Made by a program: the position numbers and the translations under genes. Positions 23,109-36,325 of a stretch of DNA of 64,000 nt are shown here, in pieces (position 1 is the stretch's first letter; the number at the start of each line of letters is the position of its first letter). Source of the stretch: Alisma plantago-aquatica (Eukaryota > Streptophyta > Magnoliopsida > Alismatales > Alismataceae); contig OY856411.1 in NCBI GenBank assembly GCA_963693085.1, forward strand, positions 112,287,267 through 112,351,266, in the 5' to 3' direction. Under the pieces are notes generated by a model. That model saw nothing but the letters and a program-made list of their open reading frames with translations, did no database searches and was not told the origin of the DNA.

Positions 23109-24471
23109 ACACTCCACCCCTTAAAGAGGATTTCGTCCCCGAAATCACTAGCAATTAGGGAAGGGTGAGTGTGCAACCTCACATCACAAAACTTCAAGTT
23201 ATTCCTCCAACCATAAAACTTCCACTAAAACTTATACTTCAACTACACCTAAGGGTTCCGAAACTTCACAAGCAACTTCTCCTAGGTCACGTTCTCAAGG
23301 ACCACCTAGGATTTCATTATTAAGATATTCTTTTTAGGAGATTTAACATTATTTACATTTTTGGATCATTAACATTATATTCATTATGATAACACATTAT
23401 CATCATTATATTAATCATATCATGTTATATTCACTTTATTATCAAAAGGGTTATATTTCATTATCATCCATGAAATATTATATATGTATTTCATTTTTCT
23501 TACTATGAATTTTAGCACAATTAGGGGTTACTCAATTATCTCAACATTCATTATTATATTTGATCATTAATAACTTGGATTTACACTTCATTATCCTCAT
23601 ATTATCACTTTATTAAGTTATAATAAATTATTTCACATGGAATATTCAATTTGTCATTAAGTCTATAATTAATCCAAATTATGTCACATCAATTACATAT
23701 ATTTACATTGAACATTATCTTATTGCCACATTATCTTTATTGCTCACATTAATATCATCATTAATCATCTCTCATATTTATTCATTTATATTATTGATTT
23801 CACACGTTTATGTGAATTCAATCACTTCATATTCACATTGAAGCCATTATATATATTAATGAATTGATTCACATTAAGTGACTAATCACATGTGTATTAG
23901 ATAACAAGGTAACTTGCATTTTATATAGATGACTTGATAAATATGTGATTAGATGATTATATATATATATATATATATATATCATTTATGTGTATCAAAG
24001 TATGTTAACTGATTATGGCTCTTAACATCATTAATGTATCATGAAAGGCATTAAAGATGTATATATTAAGGTTAGATGATTACAACTTAGGGTTTAGGTC
24101 ACCATGACCATTATATTACACTTATTCATTTCTTGGCATGTACTTAGTTAAATATTAGGTTACTATTATCATATCATTAGGGTTTATTGGTTCATGACAT
24201 TATTAACATCTTACTTATTGACAATTAGCATTGATATTCATATTATGTGCATTGGATGTACATTAGGGTTCAAGCACATGCATTAATACTTAGATGATAA
24301 TTATATGTTCATTTCATATTAACAAGCATGTTAGGGTTACCACTATTACTTGTTTGAACAACATTAAGGATTCAAGCACAACAACCTCCTAAGCATGGAG
24401 TTAGGGTTTCTAATTAGGGAGATAAAACCAAAATAGCCAGATTTTGACTACCATGGGCTCTGATACCATGT
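23109..24471 (-). mobile_element. Internal region 1 of the LTR complex
   Basis: 1363 bp, AT-rich, without an open frame of note. At its left end the minus strand reads a polypurine tract (CTTTAAGGGGTGGAGTGT) overlapping a GDEILFKG codon remnant typical of the C terminus of gypsy polyproteins. At its right end is the tRNA-Met primer site. A (TA)n microsatellite lies at about 23960-23982 and is absent from internal region 2. Confidence 0.85.
24457..24468 (-). other. Primer-binding site (tRNA-Met), internal region 1
   Basis: GCTCTGATACCA on the plus strand is the complement of TGGTATCAGAGC, the standard initiator-tRNA-Met primer site. It is separated from LTR2 by three bases. Confidence 0.9.
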
Positions 24472-27400
24472 TGTAAAGAGTGGGATAAATCACTCCCTAC
24501 TAAATTTGGTAAACAAAACACATTTTGGAAAGCAGCGGAATAAAAATTTTCTGACTATATTCAATTTCATAAAAGATTGTACAAATATACATCACATTCT
24601 CCCTTTTAGGGTTACATCATCATACACAACTAGGATCTAAATAGAGGGAAGTCTAGACTACTCCACCTTTGTCTCCAAGCAACATATCCAGCAGCTAAGT
24701 CCAAGTCAAGCTAAGATCTTCAAGTCCTATTCATCACCTTGCTCCACATCTGGGTGGTTGGGAAGGCACCCACAAAAGGGAAAGGAAAGTAAAAGTATGT
24801 GTTACAAAAACTGTTCTAAGATGGCAAGATAAGAAAAGCATGTAAAAGCAGGATAGGGTTCATCATAAGATGAAGATAATTAAGAGAATCAGGCAATGTA
24901 CAAAAGAATATTTCAATAGATGCTTGCCATAAACAATATATAACCAAGGATTGCATGTATGATTGATATTGACTATCTTAACTATGTAGGGTTGAGGAAC
25001 CTACCAGACCTTCAACCAAAAGGGTGAGGGGAGAGTAACACATTCCCAGTCACCTACACATATTTCATGTGCGGGGGAGAATAACACGCTCTCCAGGGGA
25101 GAAATAACACATTCCCCAACTATGGGTGGTTGCACATATAAGTACCACTACACTAGTTAATTAGTCTAATAAAATCAACATGCTAAAAGCTATGGCAAGT
25201 AATAGAATCTCATATGTAGAACATGGTAGTGGGGTACCAAGACCCAAGAACAATATTCCAAACTGATTATGAGGCAAGTATAGCAATAGATTCAAGAGAG
25301 TAGAATATAAGGTGTAAATAAGCCTCATTATGGAAAGCATAGGTTAAGGAACAAATAATTCCCAACTGAAGTGTATTATGCACATACCTTATTCTTTAGA
25401 ATCCTAGAACCACTTTTCATAACTTTTACACAAGATCAGATCCACTTTCCCTAATATGATCATCATATTTATGTATTAGATATATGTATATTCATTAAAT
25501 GCTTAAAACCTCAAAACCATCGACTTTTCCTCAAATGATCGAATTAGACTCTGAAAACCTCACTACTGTCTTATTTACGTTCTTCTAATCAAAATAACAT
25601 ATATATTTGTATATTTTCAAGTTACTGACTTTTTAGGGTATTTTCCATATTTATTAGTTAATTAAATCAACTCGAAAAATACATAAACGAAAAACTCAAA
25701 ATCAGGCATCAAATTTATTTTTATTAGATAGCTTACATTCTCCTGATTCCAAAATATATTTTATTTCTATTTTTCGACCAACGAGTAAAAAGATACGATT
25801 TTTCTAAGACTGACCAATTAGAAATTGCCACGTAGACACTTCATACCCGACAGACATAGCGAGAGGCCGGGCCCACCTACTGACTTGGCCCAATGAGGGG
25901 TGGCCAAGTCATGCGGTCAATGCCCGAGTTTGACTCGTCTGAAACAAAACAAAACTAGATTGAAAGACGGTTATGCCCTCACACAAAAACAAAACAAAGA
26001 AGAAAGGAACTGAGGGCAAAACGGTAAAATGAGGTTGGGTTATCCCCTTCCTCTCACCCCCACACCATTGCTGCTGCCTCGAGCAGCTAGCTTGGGGGAA
26101 ACTTGGGCGAAACCAGGATACTAGACCAAACTTCACGTTTAGATATGCGAAAGAAAGCTCAGAGCAAGACGAACTCGATGGTACCTTTGATTGTGCCGAA
26201 GATGAAGAGAGAAGGGAGAGAAGAGTGCCGCAAGGTCAAGCTCCAATCAAGGTTCCTGACATCCAAGCATGATAGCAACGGAGAAATTGACTAGAGAAAA
26301 AGGTTTCTTATGTTGAGGCGAAACCCCGAGATGGGTATTTATATATATAGGATTGGGTGCTATGGTGTAGGGAGTCGGAGCTCTGGGATAGACTTGGAAA
26401 AAAGATTGAGCATTTCACGAATACTCAATTAAAACATGAGATCTTGTACTAGTTGGATGCGGGACTGAATTTTCAATCTAATGCAACTTGTTTCGCGAAG
26501 TTTCATTGAGAAACGAGGGAGATATGACTAAATAACCGAACCTTCTTTGTCTACGTTTATTATTCACGCGGGTGTCTCCTACTCAAGGTAGGAGACAAAT
26601 CGGCAGCCGTCCGATTTGCATCGGAGGGTCGACGCTGATCCGCAAGGAAAGCATTTAATACAACCTTCCAACTTAGCTCTTTTGATGCTTTAAATGTATA
26701 AATCTTTCTACAATTATTTAAAGGTGCAAATAAAGTTCAAATAAACTAAAATTTTGTAGGTTTATTTATTTTGGGGTGAGCAATCCGAAAATAAAATTAT
26801 ATTTATATTTTCAAAAGTTAGATTATTTAATTAAGCAAATTACTATTTTCTCTTTTCTCTCTCATTAAAGACTATTAGATTCTCCAAAAATAATAAAACT
26901 TCACCCATAAGTCTTATTAAGTATCTTGGATACGAATTTGCTATTATTTACATTTGTTGGTGTTGTTTATTATTTTAATTAATAATTTTAATACTTTACA
27001 CACTTTCTCTCTCCTAAATTCACCTTCTTATCAAATATTTTCCAAATTCATTCAAAATTCATCCAAAGGTCTATTTTAACCTTTATAACATGAATTTGGC
27101 ATTATTTTATTTTTTTGAAGACTTTTATTATTTTATTTAATTCATTTACATTTTACTACTTATTTATCCTTTTAATTTATTAGAAGTATCTAGAAACTTT
27201 ATAAAAATGTAAAACTTGGCCTATAAGCAATAATACACGTGTGGAACATGATTTTAGCATTTTGTTTTCAACATATATTTAATATTTTTGGTCTTTAAGT
27301 CATTTTCTCTGTCCTGAATAAAATAAAATATGAAGCATTGACCAAATTAAAAAAAATTCACACATAGACTAATTTTGAATATATAGATTACGAATTTGGT

Positions 27401-27973
27401 GTTGTTTTTCCAATTTGAGAACACTAAATATTTTATTTTGCTTAATTGACTTATTTCCTATTTTCTTTTGATAAAGACATCAATATATACATTTATCTTC
27501 CAAATTAAATGATATTTGGCCCTTAAGTTTCTTTTAAGTCAATAAAACAAAATTGACATCCAAATTATCTTCATGGGTTTCCACTTATGATTTTTGGAAT
27601 AATATATTCCTCATTATCTCCTTTTATCCATTATATTCCATATTATTTCCAATTACCACATTTATTATTTCCTTTATGCATATTTCGAGAATTATCTCCT
27701 TTTACATATTCTAAAAGATACTAGAAAGTTCTAACAGAAATTACTTTATTCTTTTTATCACTCAAGTGGATATTTTGCATATTTGACCCATTACTAAGCT
27801 TCCACTGAGGTATTTGTGCATAAACCCAAATATTAGAATAAAAGGTGAACAAATATTTATTAAACCATCATATTCTACACAAATTAAACAGAAAGGCCAA
27901 AGAGGATATAAATGAAAGGAAAAGATGGAAAGAGGGCCAAAAAGGCAAAAAGTCCAAAATTCGGTATGTTATA
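24472..27973 (-). repeat. LTR 2 of the complex (uninterrupted)
   Basis: 3502 bp from TGTAAAGAG to GTTATA. The expected terminal ACA has become ATA. It is the only uninterrupted LTR and serves as the empty-site reference for both nested insertions. No real coding sequence; open frames in it recur in the other LTRs with frameshifts. Confidence 0.92.
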
Positions 27974-29320
27974 AAACTCCACCCCTTAAAGAGGATTTCG
28001 TCCCCGAAATCACTAGCAATTAGGGAAGGGTGAGTGTGCAACCTCACATCACAAAACTTCAAGTTGTTCCTCCAACCATAAAACTTCCACCAAAACTTAT
28101 ACTTCAACTACACCTAAGGGTTCAGAAACTTTACAAGCAACTTCTCCTAGGTCAGGTTCTCAAGGACTACCTAGGATTTCATTATTAAGATATTCTTTTT
28201 AGGAGATTTAACATTATTTAAATTTTTGGCTCATTAACATTATATTCATTATGATAACACATTATCATCATTATATTAATCATATCATGTTATATTCACT
28301 TTATTATCAAAAGGGTTATATTTCATTATCATCCATGAAACATTATATATGTATTTCATTTTTCTTACTATGAATTTTAGCAGAATTAGGGGTTACTCAA
28401 TTATCTCAACATTCATTATTATATTTGATCATTAATAACTTGGATTTACACTTCATTATCCTCATATTATCACTTTATTAAGTTATAACAAATTATTTCA
28501 CATGGAATATTCAATTTATCATTAAGTCTATAATTTATCCAAATTATGTCACATCAATTACATATATTTACATTGAACATTATCTTATTACCACATTATC
28601 TTTATTGCTCACATTAATGTCATCATTAATCATCTCTCATATTTATTCATTTATATTATTGATTTCACACGTTTATTTGAATCCAATCACTTCATATTCA
28701 CATTGAAGCCATTACATATATTAATGAATTGATTCACATTAAGTGACTAATCACATGTGTATTAGATAACAAGGTAACTTGCATTTTATATAGATGACTT
28801 GATAAATATGTGATTAGATGATTATATATATCATTTATGTGTATCAAAGTATGTTAACTGATTATGGCTCTTAACATCATTAATGTATCATGAAAGGCAT
28901 TAAAGATGTATATATTAAGGTTAGATTATTACAACTTAGGGTTTAGGTCACCATGACCATTATATTACAGTTATTCATTTCTTGGCATGCATTAAGTTAA
29001 ATATTAGGTTACTATTATCATATCATTAGGGTTTATTGGTCCATGACATTATTAACATCTTACTTATTGACAATTAGCATTGATATTCATATTATGTGCA
29101 TTGGATGTACATTAGGGTTCAAGCACATGCATTAATTCTTAGATGATAATTATATGTTCATTTCATATTAACAATCATGTTAGGGTTACCACTATTACTT
29201 GTTTGAACAACATTAAGGATTCAAGCACAACAACCTCCTAAACATGGAGTTAGGGTTTCTAATTAGGGAGATAAAACCGAAATAGCCAGATTCTGACTAC
29301 CATGGGCTCTGATACCATGT
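27974..29320 (-). mobile_element. Internal region 2 of the LTR complex
   Basis: 1347 bp, nearly the same as internal region 1 apart from the shorter TA tract and scattered substitutions. The polypurine tract is at the left end, and the primer site GCTCTGATACCA is at 29306-29317. No gag-pol. Confidence 0.88.
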
Positions 29321-29978
29321 TGTAAAGAGTGGGATAAACCACTCCCTACTAAATTTGGTAAAAAAAACACATTTTGGAAAGCAGCGGAATAAAAATTTTC
29401 TGACTATATTCAATTTCATAAAAGATTGTACAAACATACATCAAATTCTCCCTTTTAGGGTTACATCATCATACACAATTAGGATCTAGATAGAGGGAAG
29501 TCTAGACTACTCCACCTTTGTCTCCAAGCAACATATCCATCAGCTAAGTCCAAGTCAAGCTAAGATCTTCAAGTCCTATTCATCACCTTGCTCCACATCT
29601 GGGTGGTTGGGAAGGCACCCACAAAAGGGAAAGGAAAGTAAAAGTATGTGTTACAAAAACTGTTCTAAGATGGCAAGATAAGAAAAGAATGTAAAAGAAG
29701 GATAGGGTTCATCATAAGATGAAGATAATCAAGAGAATGAGGCCATATGCAAAAGAATATTTCAATAGATGCTTGACATAAACAATATATAACCAAGGAT
29801 TGCATGTATGATTAATATTGACTATCTTAACTATGTAGGGTTGAGGTACCTACCAGAACTTCAACCAAAAGGGTGAGGGGAGAGTAACACATTCCCGGTC
29901 ACCTGCATATATTTCATGTGTGGGGGAGAATAACACGCTCTCCAGGGGAGAAATAACACATTCCCCAACTATGGGTGG

Positions 29979-31556
29979 TGATACTCGTCGTTTTGCAATA
30001 TCAATCACTAAGATGGTTAATCCTAGAGTTTAAGCCTTTTTTACTTCTAGTTTTAAGGGTAGTATAGAAGGGTCGATCCCATAGGACAACTATTTAGAGA
30101 TTGTTCTTAGAACCCAATGATTGAAGAACTTTATTAGTTGTTTTTGGTATTTTTCTTTTTATAAAAGCAGAAAGTAAAGTCCAGTTGGGGGTTTGAATGA
30201 TTACACTAAGAAGAAAAGCACTTAACAAGAATAAACATGCACAAGGGAATAATAAAAAGATTGTTAACACAAGCAAAACTATATGAATGGAAGACTAAGA
30301 ATTAAATCAAATAAAGGATGCGGTGATTAAATCAAGAGAAGGAAATCGAGGCTCGTAGGGGTTTTCACCACCTTAGCCTAGGTGATAACAACTAAATATT
30401 AAACGACAATTCGATGAAGGCTTGCGAATTTAAAAACTCACGAAGGAGAAACTCCACATGAGCCCATTGGTCTTGGTGCTCATGCTTCCTAGTTTATCAT
30501 CCTAAAAGACAAAAATCCATGGTCATATCAAAACGTCTATGTAATCGATTTTATTGTTCTAAATCCGGATTTCCATGGTCATATCCATCCGGATTAACAT
30601 GCGATACGAAGATCAATCATTCAATTAAAATCGATTACCATCTAATCGTTTAAGAAGAAGTCGTTAAAACCATGGCTAAGGGGTTATTCCCCTTGCCCCG
30701 ATAAAAGTGTACTCACACATGGAGAAAGGGGAGACGGAGGAAGAAAGAAATGAAGCCATAGTCTAGCCCAGAAATCAGGAGATTAATCCTTATGCTAGAG
30801 ACGATAAATGTCTTAGTTCTTTGTTTCTTGCTTCATAATTGAAGAACGGAAAGAAGAAGATTAAAACTAAGGCGGAGAAAAAAGACAAGAACAAGAATGA
30901 AAGAGCTATGCTTGAACTAAGATCTACTTTATTGCATAATATGAGAATGATTACAAGACAATTTGCTTCAGAATCCCAAAATTCAAGAATTCCAAGATGC
31001 CCCCAAGAGGAGGAAGTGCCCCTCCTTTTATAGGAGAAGGTGGGGGGGGAGAAGAATACATTAGGTTTAGGGTTCTTTGGGGCTGACGACTGGGAATGTC
31101 TACTGTCTGTGTGCCGCCAACCGACCGGTTCGGGAACCAGCCGATCGGTTGGAAGGTTTTGGAACGCGCAGCCAATCGATCGGCTGCCAACCCTAATTAG
31201 GGTGGCGGCGTAGTTGAAAACCGCTCCGTGTTGCTCAGCAACGGGCATCAACCGAGCGTCTGGTAGCTAGAGTCGGGCGATCTCAGCCGTTGTCTGATGA
31301 GATCAACGATCGACGCTTGAAGGCGAACCGAGCGTTTCATGACGTCAGACGATCGGTTTGATGCGGTGAGACCATCGGTTGAATGTACCAATCGATCGAC
31401 TCAAGTCCTGAAACTACAATAAAATGCACATGATTGTCAAATTTGTGATAAAACGAGAAAATATCGATTTGCACAATTTTTAAGAGATGAATGGAGAATT
31501 TCTATGTGACAAGCCTAATAATTCACAGAAAAAGATGTGCTGAATAGCACGCATCA
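29979..31556 (-). repeat. Left LTR of the nested Athila/Tat-like element
   Basis: 1578 bp, the same length as its partner and highly similar by eye. It contains several copies of the palindromic core CGATCGGTT (about 31135-31190 and 31290-31400). Confidence 0.9.
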
Positions 31557-32954
31557 AAATACCGCAGACTTAAAGTTTTGCTTGTCCTCAAGAAATTGAA
31601 AAATAAAAAAGATTCCAAGAATTTTGGAATAACAAGTTCATCCTCCCTAGATTAGCAATTTTTCTATCCTTTTCATGGCCAAGCGACCCATCTCCTAGAA
31701 CCACAAATTGCAAGCACCATGTTTCTCAAGAAAACATTTTTCATAACTTAATTTTTTTAAACTTATACTATGTAAAGACAGTCTTGATCTAACTTGCGCT
31801 TTGACACTCATCATTTTTTCTTCTCTTTTTCTTTTCTTCATTTGTTTGATTGTTGTACGCGAATAGAGAATTTGATGTGTGACGAAACAATCCCTCCTCT
31901 ATTCGACTTGGGATAAAATTTTTTCATGGACTTGTGATTAGCCACGACGTAAAATAAGGCGCTAGTTTGGAGGCAACCAAACACTATCTTCCCTTCTCGT
32001 TTGTTTCATTGTTTTTGGTTTTTCCGTTTTGCTTTTCCTTTTTCCTACTGTCGAGCCAATCGGTTCGCGTTACAAGACGCTCAGTTGGCGATAAGCAAAT
32101 GACCGGTTCAGAAGCCAAACACTCGTTTCGTCCGAAGACTGTTCCACAACCCTTGAATGCGGCCTCTGTCCTTTCAGTTTTTGTGTTGGCGCCTAAAGCA
32201 GACCAGTCGATCGTTTTGTTATCCAACCGATCGGCTGGTGGATCCATTGCTCTATATAACGCTTCAGACGCGAGGTCTTTCTTTCACCTCTTCGCAAACC
32301 CTAGCCGCCCCCTTTCTTATTATCTCTACCCGTGCTTCAGCCGCCCGCTTCGTTCCTCATCCGGCCGACCAGTTCTCTCTCAGTCGGCCTTTCGGCCCTT
32401 CCGCAAGAGTCACTTCAGCCGCCCGCCTGACGAGCACGCCGCCCGTCTCGATCGGTGCTTCCACAACCGCCGCTTCCTGGATTCCGCCGCCCGCCACCGC
32501 CCGTATTGCTCTCTAGATGACCGACGGAGGCCTACGTCACCACCAATCCATAGGCCAGATCGGCTGAGTGCTCAGATCGCCTCCAGCCGCCCAGCGTAGG
32601 GGCCGAAACGCCTGATTCATCTGCCAGACGTCGTCCGCGTCGCCACCTCCTCAACTGACGGCCAAAGCCAGATCCACCGAGTGCTCAGCCGACCGCCTGG
32701 CGGTTTAGCCGACCGTCTATTTGTTCAGCCGCCCTCCTATTGTGAAGCCGCCCGTTTCAACCGACAGACGATCGACGGGTCTGTCTGCGTCGCCACCACG
32801 ACCGCCGTCCTAAGTGCTCAGACAGCCGACCGTTGATCCTCCAGCCGCCCATTTCAGACACCAACCGATCGGTTGGCATCAGCAGACGATCGGTTCGCAT
32901 CCTCAAACGATCGATTGGCTTCCCCAGACGATCGCTTTTGTCTCCTCAGCAGTA
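31557..32954. other. Leader of the nested element with CCGATCGG-type motif cluster
   Basis: The right half is GC-rich and repeats CAGCCGCCCG, GCCGACCG and ACGATCGGTT motifs. The same CGATCGGTT core is repeated in both LTRs of the element. No protein homology is seen in the overlapping frames. Confidence 0.5.
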
Positions 32955-34532
32955 ATGTTCAGCCGTTTTCGCAAGGGCAAAGGCAAAGCCCCTGCATCCT
33001 CTTCCAGGAATCCTCCCCGCCTTTCCAGTTCTCATCCCGGAATCCAATTTCGCACACCCTCTCCTACGGGCGAGTCTTCTCCCGAGTTAGTCGAGGAGAT
33101 GCTTCGAGACATCGACGAGGATGAGCTTCTCCGCGAGATGGAGGGAACTCAGAAGGCGGTCAATGATCCAGCCACAACCGCTCCCCGTTTACCCCGGATA
33201 GCACCTATTCCGGGTAGCTATGACCAGTTCACTAGCGCTGACCACCGCCAGCGTTATGAGGAGATGTTTGCAATTGGTGTTTCTCTTCCTCGTTGGGCAT
33301 GTGGCACCACCCTTGATGCTTTGGGCATCCGCGACGCCGTCGACGACATCCTCCGCAGAAACCACATGCTTGTCTTTCCCTACCATGTCACCTCCGTCTA
33401 CTGTGATCTTACCCTCGAGTTTTTGAGCACTTTCCACAGGTTACACGGTTCTTTCGAAAACTCGAGTTGTAAATACCGGATTTTTGGCGAAAATCTGGAA
33501 TCATCCGCCAGGCAAATCACTTTGTTCATCCTCGACGGCAGGGATGACTATTGGCTAGACCAATGTATGGCGCGGTATCATGACTCCTACCCCGACCATT
33601 ACGACAGAGATAAGTTTTGGGCAGAGCTCATCGGGCTTCTTCCCCGTCTTCCTAGTGGCCCCAAGGCCTCCTGCATTCACAACCCAGTGTTCCGTTACCT
33701 TCACCGTATTTTGGCTTGCACCATTTTCAGTCAGGAAGGTACTCAGGGTACAATTACTCAGGTAGAACTTTATGCGCTTTGGTGTCTTTTATATGAAGAA
33801 CCTTTTAACTGGGGCAATGCTATCAATGAGCATTTTGGTACCCAAGCTAGCCGAGCCACCTCCTCTTCTTTTCGCATTGGCCACTATGTTACCCAACTCG
33901 CCATCTTTTTGGGTTACACCCACATCGCCTTCCCTCCACTTGAGCTCAAAAATCACCTCATCAACACCCACTATTTGAAGAACAGTAGGTTTATCCGTTT
34001 GGGCACCGAAGATATTTATTACCTTTTGTTCAAAGACACTCAGGTAGTCCTCTAGATCCCGTTACATTCGCGGTTTGTAGCAGCAAACTATGTCTACGAC
34101 TTGACTGATTTACCGAGCCACATCCAGAGATTCTACCTGGAGCATCCAGATCCAGACACCTTCCCCGAGCCACATCCTCACAGGAGGAGCCTCTCTTTAG
34201 AGGCACACGACGACGACACTGGACCACCACCGCCACCTTCCAGACGTCGCACCAGGCGGCGACCAGATGACGACTCCGGTCCTTACAGCTTCTACGAGAT
34301 CCAGACTCAGCTGGATGAGATTCAGCAGGAGCAGCAGAGACAGGGCCACCAGCTCAATCACATGTACCTGATGCAGCGTTCGCAGGAGTCTTGGCATGTG
34401 GATTGCGGTCACTATGCCCCTAGTCAACCTGCTTATGATGAGTATGGAGCACACCAGAGTTATCCTGGCCCTGATTCTTCTTATTGGGCAAACTACTACT
34501 CCTCCCACCAGCAGCACCCTCCACCGCAGTGA
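32955..34532 (+). pseudogene. ATHILA ORF-1-like protein, one internal stop
   Basis: The frame opens at MFSRFRKGKGKAP (32955), meets TAG at 34053-34055 and continues in the same frame to TGA at 34532, which would be 525 codons. The middle contains IHNPVFRYLHRILACTIF followed by an ELYALW segment, which recalls the conserved core of the ATHILA ORF-1 family (R-hydrophobic-HR-LA-T-F, then E-L-LW). The C-terminal third is rich in Asp/Pro/Arg, then Gln/Tyr (IQTQLDEIQQEQQRQ). The N terminus is basic and serine-rich. The role of these proteins is unknown; env-like and antisense-ORF ideas exist for the group. It is the longest coding relic in the window. An upstream in-frame extension to 32814 is possible but lacks family features. 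Confidence 0.65.
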
Positions 34533-34747
34533 CTCTTCCCTCCATCTCGCTCTTAGAGTTTGCTCGGGTCGAGCAATTTCTAAGTCCGGGGTGGGGGTGG
34601 GTGGTACGTGATCCACCCTTTATCTTCTCTTTTCAAACATTTTTTTCTATATTTTTATTTGTTTTGCTTTGTTTACTTTTAAACATAAGGCCTTTTATGT
34701 AGCCGGCCGAATGTTGTTCTTTATCTTCAAAAATCAATTGCATTAAT
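34533..34747. other. 3' segment after the ATHILA-like ORF
   Basis: It contains GCTCGGGTCGAGCAATTTC, then TAAGTCCGGGGTGGGGGTGG, which is the plus-strand version of the purine motif seen at the other end of the interior on the minus strand. It is followed by an AT-rich stretch of about 130 bp up to the right LTR. No tRNA primer complement is seen. Confidence 0.5.
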
Positions 34748-36325
34748 TGATACTCGTCGTTTTACAATATCAATCACTAAGATGGTTAATCCTAGAGTTT
34801 AAGCCTTTTTTACTTCCAGTTTTAAGGGTAGTATAGAAGGGTCGATCCCACAGGACAACTATTTAGAGATTGTTCTTAGAACCCAAAGATCGAAGAACTT
34901 TATTAGTTGTTTTTTATATTTTTCTTTTTATTAAAGCAGAAAGTAAAGTCCAGTTGGGGGTTTGAATGATTACACTAAGAAGAAAAGCACTTAACAAGAA
35001 TAAACATAGACAAGGGAATAATAAAAAGATTGTTAACACAAGCAAAACTATATGAATGGAAGACTAAGAATTAAAGCAAACAAAGGATGCAGTGATTAAA
35101 TCAAGAGAAGGAAATTGAGGCTCGTAGGGGTTTTCACCACCTTAGCCTAGGTGATAACAACTAAATCTTAAACGACGATTCGATGAAGGATTGCGAATTT
35201 AAAAACTCACAAAGGAGAAACTCCACATGAGCCCATTGGTTTTGGTGCCCATGCTTCCTATTTTATCATCCTAAAAGACGAAAATCTACGATCATATCAA
35301 AACGTCTATGTAATCGATTTTATTGTTCTAAATCCGGATTTCCATGGTCATATCCATCCGGATTAACATGCGATCCGAAGATCAATCATTCAATTAAAAT
35401 TGATTACCATCTAATCGTTTAACAAGAAGTTGTTAAAACCATGGCTAAGGGGTTATTCCCCTTGCCCCGATAAAAGTCTACTCACACATGGAGAAAGGGG
35501 AGACAGAGGAAGAAAGAAATGAAGCCATAGTCTAGCCCAGAAATCAGAAGATTTATCCTTATGCTAGAGACGATGAAATGGCTTAGTTCTTTGTTCCTTG
35601 CTCCAGAATTGAAGAACGGAAAGAAGAAGATTAAAATTAAGGCGGAGAGAAAAGACAAGAACAAGAATGAAAGAGCTATGCTTGAACTAAGATCTACTTT
35701 ATTGCATAATATGAGAATGATTACAAGACAATTTGCTTTAGAATCCCAAAATATAAGAAATCCAAGATGCCCCCAAGAGGAGGAAGTGCCCCTCCTTTTA
35801 TAGGAGAAGGAGGGGGGGAGAAGAATACATTAGGTTTAGGGTTCTTTGGGGTTGACGGCTGGAAATGTTTACTGTCTGCGCGCCACCAACTGACCGGTTC
35901 GGGAACCAGCCGATCGGTTGGAAGGTTCTGGAATGCGCAGCCAATCGATCGACTGCCAACCCTAATTAGGGTGGCAGCGTAGTTGAAAACCGCTCCGTGT
36001 TGCTCAGCAACGGGCATCAGCCGAGCGTCTGGTAGCCGGAGTCGGGCGATCTCAGCCGTTGTCTGATGAGATCAACGATCGATGCTTGAAGGAGAACCGA
36101 GCGTTTCATGACGTCAGACGATCAGTTTGATGCGGTGAGACGATCGGTTGAATGTACCAATCGATCGGCTCAAGTCCTGAAACTGCAATAAAATGCACAC
36201 GATTGTCAAATTTGTGATAAAATGAGAAAATATCAATTTGTGCAATTTTCAAGAGATGAATGGAGAATTTCTATGTGACAAGCTTAATAATTTGCAGAAA
36301 AAGATGTGCTGAATAGCACACATCA
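34748..36325 (-). repeat. Right LTR of the nested Athila/Tat-like element
   Basis: 1578 bp, TGATACTCG...CACATCA, followed by the target duplication GGTGG. It differs from the left LTR by scattered substitutions. Confidence 0.9.

Larger units (their letters stand above)
29979..36325 (-). mobile_element. Athila/Tat-like LTR element, non-autonomous, nested in LTR 3
   Basis: Two 1578-bp LTRs (29979-31556 and 34748-36325) start TGATACTCGTCG and end CATCA, and are flanked by GGTGG (29974-29978, 36326-36330). The unoccupied sequence is seen in LTR1 and LTR2. The 3191-bp interior has no gag-pol. Next to the left LTR the minus strand reads GAGGACAAGCAAAACTTTAA, then GTCTGCGGTATT, joined to TGATG. This is the form of the 3' polypurine junction of Athila/Tat elements, so I place it on the minus strand. 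No primer site is recognisable. A long ORF runs on the plus strand, hence antisense. The orientation is tentative because a similar purine motif follows the ORF on the plus strand (about 34559-34610). Confidence 0.85.

Noticed and set aside
22980..23197. Repeated ORF pair at the LTR/internal junction (also 27.85 and 39.07 kb)
   Set aside because: The plus-strand frame is antisense LTR. Only the GDEILFKG remnant on the minus strand has meaning, as a polyprotein tail.
26103..26294. Small ORF (MGETRIL...) and its relatives at 21.3 and 37.3 kb
   Set aside because: It lies within the LTR copies, and the versions differ by start and stop changes. It has no homology to a retroelement protein.
31967..32599. 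210-codon plus-strand ORF in the nested element
   Set aside because: Its right part translates the GC-rich leader repeats, and no domain is visible. Overlapping frames are equally open.
32814..32954. Upstream start for the ATHILA-like ORF
   Set aside because: The extra 47 residues come from the CGATCGG repeat leader and show no family similarity; the ATG at 32955 is preferred.
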